Assembly (NCBI GenBank): GCA_017591395.1
Contig: WEDG01001078.1
Coordinates: forward strand, 124,001 to 188,000
Source of the DNA: Schistocephalus solidus
Lineage: Eukaryota; Platyhelminthes; Cestoda; Diphyllobothriidea; Diphyllobothriidae
Length of the DNA stretch: 64,000 nt
Direction of reading: 5' to 3'
The notes beneath the pieces were generated by a model. It saw nothing but the letters and a program-made list of their open reading frames with translations, was not told the origin of the DNA and did no database searches. The translations under genes were made by a program, and so were the position numbers. Shown one piece after another: positions 1-12,000 of this stretch (positions within the stretch are counted from its first letter, which is position 1; each line of letters begins with the position of its first letter).

Positions 1-715
1 GCATGACTATTGGTTCACGTAGGATGACGAGATTCGTCAGCGATTGTGTTTCAGCTGGTCTGACTTTTTCACAGTTATAGGTTCACCCTTGTATTGCCAC
101 CTACCTGTTGAAATATGCCTCATTACGCTGGACCATAAAACTTTCTTCCTGCATCCCTCTCTGCAACTGTCAACCAACCATGCTGAGTCCTTTTATGCAT
201 TTTAAGTTCGTAAAAATTCCTCCTTCTTCACAGTAGTGTCATTCTTGTCTGTCTATCTTTAACAAGAAGGGCAATTGAGACGGTTTAATACATGATCCAC
301 GCCAGCTGACCTTTGAAGCCAAGACAGAGTTCCAGCAATGAATGATTGATTTCTACGTCTTAAAATGGGAAGATTGGTCACTGATCATTTCATTGGTTTT
401 TTTTGTCTGCTAAATATCTTCCATACTGCGCTGCTCTATAATGGATTGTTTACCAATATTTATTTGAATTATCTGCCTAACCCTCGCTATGAAAACTTTG
501 ATGCTGAAACCGAACCTATCTGCAGGTCCCTGATTTAGTCGGCTCAAGTATCTGCTAGTTTCAGGACCTAACTTTACTTTGAATTATAAGAAAATATGAA
601 TTGCTTAAGATCTTCTGGGGAAGATTTTTAAAATTGTAGAGCACCAGAAAACGCAATAATTGCTCGTTTTTGTTTGGACATTTCCACTACTTCTTAGGAA
701 ACCACGTCAGGAAAA
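1..715. other. Unannotated flank, nothing recognised
   Basis: No open frame of protein-like composition, RNA gene or repeat could be recognised here on either strand. Confidence 0.5.
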
Positions 716-955
716 CTAAGTTAGTAGACCAACTGAGGACTCAAATGCCAGTGAAGTTCTGAAACAGGCTTGAGTAAGGCTCACTAAACCAGCTGACATC
801 CACTTACCATGATGAAAATTTGAGGAACTTACGAACACACGAGGTGAATCCTCTTGCATTCTAAGTATTCTGGTCAGGATTCGAGACGTATGCACCAGTT
901 CCAACGTAACCTGTTCTCTGCTCGCTGCCTGCGCACGGAAGTCCCCTTCCAAAAC

Positions 956-1036
956 CGTCCTTTTACGAACGGGTTGGTGTGACCAACTTGAAAATTCAGA
1001 AGTACAACTCTATTTTCCGACGAGCCCTTTTTTCTT

Positions 1037-1037
<1 letters not shown>
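956..1037 (+). mobile_element. Penelope-like element 3' end with decayed hammerhead-like core
   Basis: This stretch aligns by eye, almost base for base, with the 3' end of the better PLE at 39,233-39,330. It has the same strong hairpin (arms GGTTGGT and ACCAACTT around a short loop, 972-989), the same GAAA followed by AUUC (990-997), and the same run into a pyrimidine-rich then AT-repeat end. In hammerhead terms stem II, GAAA and the cleavage-site region survive. The CUGANGA half of the core is damaged, reading roughly CTTTTACGA at 959-968. No PLE coding sequence on this strand was found upstream, so this looks like a truncated or solo terminal repeat. Family membership is seen in the sequence; ribozyme function is not claimed. 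Confidence 0.65.

Positions 1038-1038
<1 letters not shown>

Positions 1039-1065
<27 letters not shown>
1039..1065. repeat. (AT)13 microsatellite
   Basis: An uninterrupted AT dinucleotide run of about 13 units. It lies exactly between the plus-strand PLE end on the left and the minus-strand PLE end on the right. The PLE copy near 39.3 kb also ends in a short AT repeat, so the run may have grown from the element termini. Confidence 0.95.
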
Positions 1066-1068
<3 letters not shown>

Positions 1069-1103
1069 TAGGTTGAAGTTCTTCGGAACAAAATATATGT
1101 ATT

Positions 1104-1148
1104 GTGTGAATTTTCTAATCTGGTGCCCTAGTTTGTCTTCAGAAAAAT
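1104..1148 (-). ncRNA. Hammerhead-ribozyme-like core in PLE 3' region (decayed)
   Basis: On the minus strand CTGAAGA (positions 1142-1136) matches the hammerhead consensus CUGANGA. About 20 bases later comes GAAA followed by AUUC (1115-1108), the arrangement seen in the plus-strand copy at 39.24 kb. The helix II equivalent is only partly paired here and helix I is poor, so this is probably a fossil. The downstream text, with CCGAAGA and then an AT repeat, also matches the 39.3 kb copy. The expected fold is a type I hammerhead with a minimal stem III. Confidence 0.5.
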
Positions 1149-1299
1149 GGTAATGTACAGAAAACAGTTAAAATTAAACAATGCCTAACACAAGATTCTA
1201 TGATTGGCTAACATTTGAGCCAATAGAAATCCATCGTTTTTAATTAACCCCCATGGTATGGCTGCTTTCGCTTCCTCTTGACCTTGACGAAATTTTTAA

Positions 1300-1446
1300 T
1301 AGGCCTCTAAATCGATATGCCTATTAATGTAGGCCTCGTTTGAGTGGATTGCCTCTAGGAACTCGCGACCCTTCCTTGTTGGGCAGGCGCCAATGATATG
1401 GGTATCCTCCCATGCAAATAGGTGGCCTGTTTCCAAATAGGGCATG
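1300..1446 (-). pseudogene. PLE GIY-YIG endonuclease C-terminal remnant
   Basis: The minus strand encodes 49 codons ending at a TAA. They contain the blocks REFLEAIHS and INRHIDLEAY, separated by four residues. The PLE copy at 38.7-38.9 kb has the parallel blocks REFLEAWHL and INRNVDLDAHY at the same spacing. This is the tail of the GIY-YIG endonuclease domain that PLEs carry downstream of the reverse transcriptase. The two copies differ enough to be separate PLE families or very old copies. Upstream on the minus strand the frame is broken and neither the GIY nor the YIG half was found, so the piece cannot be functional. Confidence 0.75.
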
Positions 1447-1649
1447 GCTACCTGAGATAAGGTAAAATCTCACTTAATCCACCCGTTTCCGTGAACATCA
1501 GTTAGCGGTGAGGAGACGAGACCCTTTATCTCGTGCGGATTGCGATTAAAGTAAAGGGACTTCGTGCTTACACATATTGACAGGGTAGTTTCTATGAGCG
1601 CTTGCCAAAATGCCACCGGCTAAGTTCCCCAAAACCAGTGACTGCAAAG

Positions 1650-2398
1650 TCTGTGCACAAGCCAGTAAATTGCAATGCACGCTGATAGCATTTGCATCCA
1701 GATTATACGTCCCCTATAAATTAAGAAATTGGCGAACAAGCAAATTTGCCAATAAGCGGAGATAACATGGTGCAGATATTGTCTTACTGAAATTACATTA
1801 GCTTTGAAGCAAAGGCTGCAATTATTCGTACAATGTTGCTGGGATTTTTACTGAAGCAAATAAAATGTGAACAGGATGGCTTCCTAATTATCATTGACCG
1901 TAAGCTGCAGAAGACTTTATTCATGCATAAATTAACTGATATTCCTATGAACAGAGTGAGTTATGAAGACGCAAAGACAGATTGTGCATAAACTGCTATT
2001 GTTGATCCTTTAAGGGGCAAACAAGATCTTCGCCATTTGCATACCTACTTTCCTACACGTCTCAGGACCGTGCTTTGGTCTGTACTGTTGGTGCGGTCAC
2101 GCCCCTGATGTGCCAGCATGCGCGGGCTCTACCGAATCCAGTGAGCTGAAACCAGCACCGTTCATGCACCTGGGCCTTTATCGCGCGGACCTATGCAACT
2201 GCCACCGTTGGACCCAGCATTGTTATCCACTGGCGGAGTGTATGGTTTAGAAAGTCACACATCTCGGAAATATTTCCTAAACTACCCTAGACTTCGCTCA
2301 TTTAATTGTTTACGTAGAGCATAACCGTGGTGATTTTGCCTAGTTTAAGTAATGTCAACCTGATTGTTGGACGCAACTAATTTGTTTGTATTTTCTTT
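1650..2398. other. Gene-free stretch with a GC-richer patch
   Basis: Nothing was recognised. The part from about 2030 to 2240 is clearly more GC-rich than its surroundings and may be an old unclassified repeat; it has no persuasive open frame. Confidence 0.35.
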
Positions 2399-2426
2399 CC
2401 TTTGAACCACTTGTGAAAAACTCGGT

Positions 2427-2508
2427 GGCCTCGGTGGGATTTGAGTCCATGCCAGCAAGGGGAAGGCTTTAGTACAGCCAACACTCTGGCCAACGGATCT
2501 ACGAGGCC
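2427..2508 (-). pseudogene. tRNA-like sequence, copy 1 (tRNA-derived repeat)
   Basis: The minus strand gives an 82-nt sequence whose ends pair (GGCCTCG and CGAGGCC) as a 7-bp acceptor stem. This copy is the more degraded: the D-arm and T-arm bases are altered (the B-box equivalent reads GGACTCAAATCC) compared with the copy 293 bp away. It has a variable region of about 18 bases, as in type II tRNAs. It is more likely a tRNA pseudogene or the head of a tRNA-derived SINE than a working tRNA. Confidence 0.6.
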
Positions 2509-2719
2509 ATGAGTTTAATCACACTTGGGTCCAGTTACCCGCCCAGCCTACTGCAACGTACGGAATCCACCAATTCTGATACAGCAAGCTGACTGCCCAA
2601 GCAGGATTTCCTAAGCAATCAATCTAGAATCCACCAGATGTCTACCAGGCACAATTAAATTAGTAGAGGATTTTGGCAGATTTGAATAATTCCTTTGACC
2701 CACTTGTGAAAAACTCGGC

Positions 2720-2801
2720 GGCCTCGGTGGGATTCAAACCCATGCCAGCAAGGGAAAGTCTTTGGTACAGTCAAAGCTCTAGCCAACTGAGCTACGAGGC
2801 C
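2720..2801 (-). pseudogene. tRNA-like sequence, copy 2 (better preserved)
   Basis: On the minus strand the 82-nt sequence has a 7-bp acceptor stem (GGCCTCG/CGAGGCC), a D arm GCTC...GAGC, and a T arm TGGG-TTTGAAT-CCCA. The A box TAGCTCAGTTGG fits the RNA polymerase III consensus, and the B box GGTTTGAATCC has one mismatch. The anticodon arm is ambiguous: CTTTG/CAAAG pairing gives a loop ACTGTAC without the usual U33, while another register gives GTA. A long variable region follows. This suggests a tRNA-derived retroelement head with pol III promoter remnants. A functional tRNA is possible but unlikely. Confidence 0.65.
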
Positions 2802-3011
2802 CCACCAGGAGTCGTAAGTTTAATCACACTTGAGTCAAGTTACTCGCCCAGCCTACTGCAACGTACGGAATCCACCGATTCTGATACAGTAAGTTGACTG
2901 CGTAAACAAGATTTCCTAAGCAATGAATCTAAAATCTACCAGATGACCACCAGGCACAATTAATAAGAAGTAAATTTCGGCAGCTTTGAATAATTCCTTT
3001 ATCCCACTTGT

Positions 3012-6000
3012 TCGTACTTGGTTTTTGGTGCAAGTAGACAATTAAAAATAGGAAACTTCCAGATTGTTACGAAATCCTGTCAAGGTTTTGCTTTGAAAGC
3101 CCTCCCAAGTAAAATTGGTACCCTATTTCTGCTTGTTTAAGTTTAATGCATCAAACTTGGCAACATACCCGTTGTTGCAGTATGCAGCTATGCTTTACGG
3201 GGGAGGGACAATATAGAATACGGTAGAAGATAAAATCAATCCACGAGGTCATGAATCCTGTATACTTTAAGCGTGTAACAATACAATACTAGTGTTTCCT
3301 TAATTTCACTTGCAGCGGTATTGGATAGTTTGGCCTTCGCATACGATAAGGTTCACAGTGAGTCCCAGAGAATGATGGGCGCAGGCACGGTGACACGCAT
3401 AAATTAGTTTATAATTGTAGGAGTTGAATAATGCAGCAATTACCATAGTAGTCCATCCATTTCTCAGATAAATTCAAAGACAGTAAGATAAGATGCGGGA
3501 TCTGGTCGTAGTGGTTGACAAACTTAAACTGCTCATCTACCCGTACCAAACAGGCCTGGTTCGTGCTCGATGGACCAAGTTTTCACACGAAAAAGAAGTG
3601 GTCTGCTCGGATCCCTCCTGAGTGGGAATTCCCCGCAGGTAAAATTAAGAAGGAGCACTTAAAGCTTAACTCTCCGCCCTGAAAGGCCTAATTTACCCAA
3701 TCTGTTTGCATCCGTCTTATCCACGACTTTTAGCGCATCATGTAAGCTTCCTAATTTTGATGTGTCTTTGCAACGGAGTACTCAGAAACAACAGAACTCT
3801 ACCTTCAATATCATCTGCACGCGCCCAATGCCAGAGAAGATCAGCCATTTAATGTAGAGATTACGTGCGACTGGCCGGGGCGGTGTAAATCGGCACCAAG
3901 GAGTGTCAAACCACCCCATAGGTTGCCATGATTATGGGTGCGCAGACCGCCTAATGCTTGCCACTTCCTTATCTAGTCTCCGTGTTTTTCTTACGTTTCT
4001 ACCGCATTGGCATTTATAGTGATACGTCAGTGATATTAGTGAAAGTTTCAGTGACAGAGCACGATTAGTTGTTATTTTGTAATATTTTCTAAAAATTCCA
4101 CCTTTAATAAGTGTAAAAAGCTTTAAAATAATTCTGGGCCTTACGAATACATCTTAAAAGTAAGCTCGGCCATCAATTGTCATTTTGATCCATCCAGTTC
4201 CTCTAGCTTGCGGCAAATGCAGTGGCCTCGTTCACGCTCCCCCGCTTTAAGACATTACCAGAGCGTGTTAAATTAGTCACAAGAAATTGCGCATATAATA
4301 GTACTTCATACGTTGTTAGTGCTGAAACTAGTTGTCATGCGATTTCGGCACAAATAACCAAGAAAAATACATAATGCCACTAATGTGCATTTGTTAAGAA
4401 CTTTCATCGACACTATGTCGGAACTAATTTCCAGTCAGTTAGTGACTGAGACGCAAGAAATTCATATGAGTTAACTTCATCTACCTCTTCCCAAGACTGA
4501 CGACGGGATCGCTTATGAAGCTGGAACGTCAGGCAAATGAAGCCTAAATCTCTGTAGTCAAGTCTACCTCTTATGTGTGAAGAAGATTAGCCAATCGGGT
4601 TAGAGGATATGCTCGTTCTATTGTGCCTTCAGGCTCGATGTGCGGTCGTCTTCAGCATTCACCTTGCAATAAAGAAGATGTGTTGAAAGGAAAACAGCAA
4701 GAGGCCAAAGAAACTGTAATCACAATTTCTGGCTTTTCCACCGTGCTCTCCCAGCCCACCCATTGCAAAAAAGCCGCCTGTTGAAACACAGCTGTCTATA
4801 TCAACGCAATGTCAAGATTTTGCACACGTTAAAACGACGAAATGGCAAGTAAGCTTTGGCAGTTCCGAAGATATTTCTGACATGGTTTCGTGTGAGATGT
4901 TCGTCTGCTGTCTTTAGAGGATATTTTATATCAGACTGATTATTATTAGTTTTGCTATAAATAAAAATACCTGAATACTTTTACGCAACAACCGATTCCA
5001 TTCAATATTAACCAACATTATCAAATGCGTTTTAGATTGCGTTCGATAACTGAAGTAGAATTGTGATATTTATTATATCCTCGAGAACAAGCAAAAATAT
5101 TTCAGACATATGAGGATGGCGGCTTTTGAACCATCGTTTTTACGGCCTGAATAAACCTCACTAAATACAAATGACTACAAAAAGGGTGTGTAAATTTTTT
5201 CTAGATCGTCAATGCCCTACGTTTATAGAAAGACTGAACAAATATTGTTTATTGCAATCATTTGACAGGAAATCACGGCTCCTTCAAACTTTGTATTCAA
5301 CGGGAATTTCATGGTTTTGAGTCCGATCAGCCGTTGAATCGGCTATTAGCATTTTCGGTCTACAAGTTATATGTCCTCTGTGGAAGGAATATCATACATT
5401 CCTTTATGTCATCAAGACGAAAACATAAATTGCTAATAAGAGCTGGCAACGGACGTAGACTTAGCTGCATATCTCATGAAGAATATTAATAAACGAACAA
5501 ATTCTGAAACAATTTGAATGAATATTGAGCACACATACGCTATAAAACAAACACGTGCGTTTTCAAAACAAAAGATAGCATGTTTTATAAAAACGTTAAG
5601 TAAGGTGTGATTTAATATCAAATATTTACAAGAAATAGCATGTTTGCGCATTTTATATATAAAATATATTTGGATTTGTAAGGGCATCATATATTTGCTG
5701 AAAAAATGCAACCAAACTAAATATTTATTTTCTGGTGAGTGCGGTCTTTTCAGAAGGGTCAAAATTACCTTTGGTTAAATGCAAGAATCATTTAGTATCT
5801 GAAGCATCTTATGATTATTCTCCAATATAATTAACCTAAAATTTCAATTTAAGTTATATTTCCTCATTTAAAATGCATTTTAAGATTTTGGTTAACATAA
5901 CAGGAAATCGGTCAAAAACTGTAAGTTGAATTTCTCAGATGTTTGGTAAAACGTGCTGATATAGAGGGAGACGCAAAGACATTTTCTGCTGATCCCTTGA

Positions 6001-9000
6001 ACGTTTGCAAAGCTTCATGTTTCTTTACCACACTGGCATGAGGAAAAACGGTTAAAATTCAGTCACTTTACCATCCCCATGCTCACAATTGCCCCAGAAA
6101 GGGAAAATGCAACGTTTGCTACCCTGGATTGTGGTTTAACGTAAGTTGCATGCGCTTTCAGTTAAACCAGTGCCTCAGAATAAACGACCGATATGCTAAA
6201 ATAATCATAGCCAGAACAAAATTTGTGTGCATACATTGGACGAGTTCTTGAAATCTTCATGAGGCGGACAAAATTTAAGGATTCTGTCCCTCATATTATC
6301 TTACCTTAGATAAATTACAATTTTTTTTGATGGTGTAAAACGTTTTAGTTGAATAGATTTACAGTGGACTGAGGGTTGAAGGCTTTTCTACTCTCTGTTT
6401 ACTCCTGCTGCCTCAGTTTCATAACGATTTCCAGAATTAAGACCTGAGGTAAATTGTGAAAAGTATAGTGCAATGCATGCGGCTGAACGGTAAACCTACT
6501 TATGATAGAAATACTTGGCACTCATTCGTGAAAATTGCTGCTTTATGTGGCTTAAAATACGATTTTAAATGACAAACCTTTTGTGCTGGCGAATGCGAAT
6601 ACGCTTGGCTCAATGCCTAAAACGCGTATCTGTCGTCGTTAATTTGCCCTAATAGACCACGATGTGCGTCAGCCAAATACGTGGGATTGATATAGTACGG
6701 CAGATGCAAAAGGCAAAATATGCGGAACTTTGGCCGTTCAACTTCTAAATGCATTGCATCCGAATATATTTAAGAAATTATTTTGTTTTAAATTAACGGG
6801 TTAAAGACTTGTCACTGCCAGTTGTGATTTTTTCGCCGAATAAGCCTCAATATAGAAATAGCGTACAAAGTTAGTTGTATTTAAGGTTGCTTATACGAAA
6901 TTGTGAAATCATAAATGCATTCAACTGATTTATTCTAGTATGAACGAGGTATCTGACAGTCTCAACAATAGACGTTGCAAAAACTAGCGCAAAACCAGAA
7001 ATCCTATTTAACCATAAGTCAGTGCGATATGTCAGGGAACACCCAGAAGTCAAGCGCCTGTTGCGTACTGCGCCGAGATGTATTTCAATTAATTTGCAAT
7101 TAAAAGATATATAAGGATAATTAAGTGCCTCACACGGAAGCCGCTCAGGGTTTAAACCAAACGAGACTAACTTGAAGATCATTTTCCGGTTCAAAATGTT
7201 CTGTTCTTTACATTTTTAAAGCTTTTTACAAAGGGCCACGTTGATTTATTTAACGCCAAACATTTTTAAAACGAAAGAGGTAACGAGAAAGAAAAAATTA
7301 TACTTGGATGTGCATGCAATATTTACAGATCCAAAACTAAGGAACCGCCTAGCAACAATCATTATTTTAAGCGAACTGGAATCTAACAGCATGCTTGTTT
7401 GTAGTTAAAAATTGCGAAAGTAACTGTTTAAATATTTTATAGAAAGCAAATTTTTTTTTGCAGTTAAAACACGTCCCACATACATACAAGGAGACTAATT
7501 CACCAACTGCAGAAAGTTCTGCTAGAATATTACTGAAAGGAGCCACACATGCATCTGGTGGTCTTTAAAGTTAAAGAAGCAAAAGGAACTAATAAATCCA
7601 AAAAACGATAGGAATTTATGAAGACAAAAACTGCGAAAAACGGGCATAATTCGAGCAACTAATTTAAGGCTAATTATAGCACTGAATAAAAAAGGCAAGT
7701 TAACGAATAAAAAATTTAAATATTTTGTTGATAGCCATTTTGCGAATAATCTTCCTGCAAGTCTGTCAGACATTGGAATGACAAGGCCAGTTTTGAGGGT
7801 CCTTTTTCTCTAAATTTGCTCTTTTTTAGAATCTTTTGATAGGCTCTTCATAGCATTCGGTTTTGTTCCGCTGGTTGGAATAAAACTTGATGTCAAAACC
7901 TAGACATTCTGGCTGGTGCCTTACCTGTTGGAATTTTGCAGTAATACGTACTGACCTTATAAAGCATCCGAAGTATTCCATTAAGTTCAGTCTATTCGGC
8001 AGCAGTTAAGGCTGATGTAACTGAAGACATTTGCATGAATGCATGCTGAAGAATTCGCGGTTGGGCATGGAAAAGGAAAGCCACCACTTGACAGGTGACC
8101 TTGCGGTAATTTAAAAGGCGGCAAGATTTCCCGTGTACTAAATCGACCCTTCATCCCCGCCTTACATCTCATGCTAACATTAACCTACCCAACAATTCGC
8201 ACACTAAAGTATGACCCAAACCCCTTGAAATGTAAATCAAAGCCACTTGCATTACCGTAAGGTATACGGTTCACGTACCTTATCCATTTTTCTGTTTGAT
8301 ACTCACCCAAAATTTGTTAAACAGGACAGTTTTTGCAGGCACTTAGGGGCGCAAGTGCGTTTTTTGGAAGTTATTTATGTAGGAAACTACCCAGGCCACT
8401 TCCATAGGCTGGTTGAATAATAAAACCTCGTTACGAAAGAACACGCTTAAGTAAAATGTAGGTCAGCATTCAGCAAAGTCCTCGATATATAAGAGGCAAT
8501 AGTATTAATAATTTAACTTTTTCTTAATTATTGGCAGGGAAAATATTGAAAATGCTCTCTGCTCATTCCCGTTCTTAAAACCTGAATGTACCAACATTAT
8601 TTATCATATCATTTAACCGTATAGCGTTTGTGGTAATCCAGTTCTTTCTCATTCACTGTTCGGACAGTGATTAACCGCCCAATGCTCAGTTTATGCTGGC
8701 GCACACCATACAGAATGGGACATTATATCTGCGCATCTTCATTTAAAATGCAAAGAAGCAATGGTTTAAGGATTTAGTTTGTGGACATGCTATCCTTTAT
8801 GAATCTTCAGTTTGACGAAGAAGGTTGCAGTTGTCATTGTAAACAACGTCTGGAGTAACAAATTAAATTTTTAAAACATGAATATGTTGGTCTTACTTAA
8901 ATGGTGCACGTTTTCAGACGTTTTACATAAGATAAATATTATGATATAAATGCACTTATGGAAGACCTTATCCCGGGGAAATGCATTGCGATATAAAAAT

Positions 9001-12000
9001 TTATCTAGAAAAACGTAGGTTTCTTAACCAATTTTTTTCTGTTTGGTTTAATAACACAACCTTTGAAATATTTCGCCTCCAAAGGCAATTAAACTGCCGA
9101 TAATATTTTTTTCTAGCCGTGTTGTGTAGTTTTTAAAAATCCACAGTGGACAGAGATTATTCTTGACTAACGTCTTCATACAGTAGCAGCATGTTGCTGG
9201 TGATCCTTATATGTGTGCTATCTTTTTTGCAGTTTAATGATTATATTAAACCTCACTGTTTATTGGCGCTGTTATTATCTTATGTACTTTCAAGTTCGAC
9301 AATTGAAAAATTTTAAACTGCCTATTTTTAAGGAAGAGGTAGCTGATTCATAATAAACCTCACTAATGGAAAATAATTTTTCCAATTAAAATGCAGACCT
9401 TGTGTAAGCGTTTTACATTTCATCAAGCCCTGTTATAGAGGAATAATCTACCATGCAATGTGTGTTATTTTAACATATAATCCAAATAACATAACACGTC
9501 TTTTTTACACAACCTTCCTATTTATGTACTGCCATAGCTCTAGAATTTTTTAATTATTAAATAAGATTTAGACTAAATTCCTGATTATAAAGTAGAGGTA
9601 CATAGACAGTTCATGCTTAAAGTGGCTGCCATCACTGAGGAACATTTAGGTTGCGGTTAATTAGATCTGCGTGAGTTATGACAAATAAAATAAAATTTGC
9701 AAAATTCAAGTGAGCTGAGGTTCTAATCTAAGGTTTGCCAATCAAAATGCTGTTGCATTGCTATATGCTGACCGCTATGCAGCAGAAAGGGTTTAATGAA
9801 TTTGGTGGCAAGTACTTATGGGACTGGCTTTTACTGACTAGGAATAAGTTATGAATTAATGATAGCATCCGAGTAGGTTGAAATGGTCGTTTTAGCCTAC
9901 GCTGTCATTGCTTGTTCTAATAACGTGGTATAAAGTATGCATAGTTATCGTTTATTATGGTTGAGTGTGAAAGCCGTAAGTAATAGTTAAAAATAAAGCA
10001 CATAAAAGTAAATAAAGATAGTAAAAATTGTGTTTATAACTATTTATCCATAAAATGGTGAATTTTATAATAACTTTGACAGTTGTTTACTATTTGCACT
10101 CGAATATTTTATCTTGACCACCCCTTTAATGTATTCAGATATTACCAATTGAATTATTGTTTAATATGTAGCATCGTTGTACCACTAAGGCGCTTTTGGC
10201 TAATCATGTTTGGTGGAAAACGTCCAGTTTCTTCTTATCGTTTCGTTGTTTGCCACGATAGCCTGAACTCTAATAAATTAATAAAAGTTTGCCTGATACG
10301 AGGGATCTATCACCGAAATTGACTGATGTACGCTGTTTTTCTTAGGTCCTGCTGTCAACTGGTAAACAGAATGTCAAATCCGACTCTGTTTAAATCATAG
10401 TCAGTTACCCATTATGATGTGTTTGCGAAAATTAAAAAAACTTTTAAGATAAAAAATGATTACTCAAGTAGATTTATAATATTTTATAGTTAAGATCTTA
10501 ACCCCAAGATATTTAGCAAATAGCATGATGCAGCTATTTTAAGGAAAATCTTTTGGTCTCATGGAAAACCTCACTCACTAAAAAAACTAATACTTATATT
10601 GCGGTATTTGTTCAATAGATTTTTGCCAGCCATACAAATTCAAATTTATTTAATAGAAAACAAAGACAAAATGTTCTGTTTCATACTCACGGTCTCTTCA
10701 AACAATTCATTTGAAGAAAACTACCCTTAGTTACAAACACAGCTTTGCAATTTTCGAATGAATTTAAGTCTTATCTGCTTTTATATTTAAAGTTTGGGTC
10801 TTGAATCTACTAACTATATCCCATCCGTGAAAGTCAAAGAATACAACCACCAATGTTATTAAGAAGATAACATATATTGCTTATACAATTTTCCGATGGA
10901 TGTGAGCTATACCGTACACTTTATGATGGGCATTAATACACCGACCGATACGATGCGATTTGAATGAACTGTGTATATTCTTAAACATTTCACAAATAGA
11001 AACCTTTCTAAACTTAAAGATAGCCTTTATTTGAGTAAACCGTTTGAAGAATACCGATTTGTTAGGAAATGAGTACAAAAAAAGATGATTTTTCCCTAGG
11101 TTTTCTCAAAATATATTTTATTTTTTAGGGCCATCCGACATCTCTTTAAAAAATAAAAACTACAAAGGTGGATATTGCCTATCGAGTGAATTTTGCCAAA
11201 ATACCGGAAACAGGTTTGTTCAAAGGCCGGCATCTTGTGGTTGTTGAAAAATGTTGGGATTAGCCTCCAAAAAAATAAAAATTATAAATCTGCCTAACTA
11301 AACTTACATTAACTAAAACCATTTTTAAGAATTGGGTTGACTTCGCATCAGAGCGCTGAATGAATGTAAGTTGAAAGATGAGATATGCACTTCCCCTTAG
11401 GTCGTCGAGCAGTTTTTGAAGGCGTTGGTGAATGTTTGCTTGAGCATCATCAGTACTGCATTCAAAGTTTTCTTTCAGATGTCTTACAGATTTTGAAAAA
11501 TCACCTGTTCAAAATGGTGCATTTTGCCTATTATGCTGGCCTAGGCTGTTAGATTGGCATCCATTTTTAACGTAAGAAATAAACAAAGCCTTGTGATCGC
11601 TATTGCATCTTTGGCTGAAAAGTTCGTTCGTGAAAATTTGCAGCGCTAGCTTTAATGAAACAATTTATTACAGACTGAGTTTGTGAATAATAAAATGTAT
11701 GCCTTTCCTGTGTACGAAGATAAAGATATGTACCTTTTAAGCTCCTGGTGAACAGAAAGTTGTTATTGGCAAGAGGTCTTAAACAATAATACCTGAACAG
11801 CTGCCAGTTGAAACTCGATGATCTGCTGTGGACAGAGTAACTTGAAACAAGGTATATGCTAACTATAGTGCAGCTACATTTAAACTCTTTTTTACTGAAA
11901 TTTAATAAACGTTCTGCCACAAATATTTATTTTTAACTATTTACAATGGAGTAGGATGCAAAATTGACACCTTTTTCAAATATCAACAAATCACTGTATA

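Larger units (their letters stand above)
1066..1640 (-). mobile_element. Truncated Penelope-like element, minus strand
   Basis: Read on the minus strand this segment has three parts in PLE order. First comes a degraded coding stretch, then the C-terminal part of a GIY-YIG domain (1300-1446), then about 230 bases of 3' noncoding sequence holding a hammerhead-like core (1104-1148) and ending at the AT repeat. The reverse transcriptase is absent. The 5' boundary near 1640 is approximate because the coding similarity fades. Confidence 0.65.
2399..3011. repeat. Tandem duplication of a ~295-bp tRNA-containing unit
   Basis: Two adjacent units start with the same phrase (CCTTTGA/ACCCACTTGTGAAAAACTCGG). 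They run 2399-2691 and 2692-2995, and a third unit starts at 2996 but stops after about 16 bases. The units share the tRNA-like block, a following segment containing CGCCCAGCCTACTGCAACGT, and the closing phrase with ACCAGGCACAATTAA. They differ at scattered bases, so the duplication is not recent. The head-to-tail layout with a truncated third unit suggests slippage or unequal exchange, or a dimeric SINE. Confidence 0.85.

Noticed and set aside
5433..5762. 109-codon minus-strand open frame
   Set aside because: Composition is that of AT-rich chance frames, rich in Phe, Ile, Tyr and Lys; no motif, no splice context.
10083..10322. 79-codon plus-strand open frame
   Set aside because: AT-driven composition and no recognisable domain; expected by chance over 64 kb.
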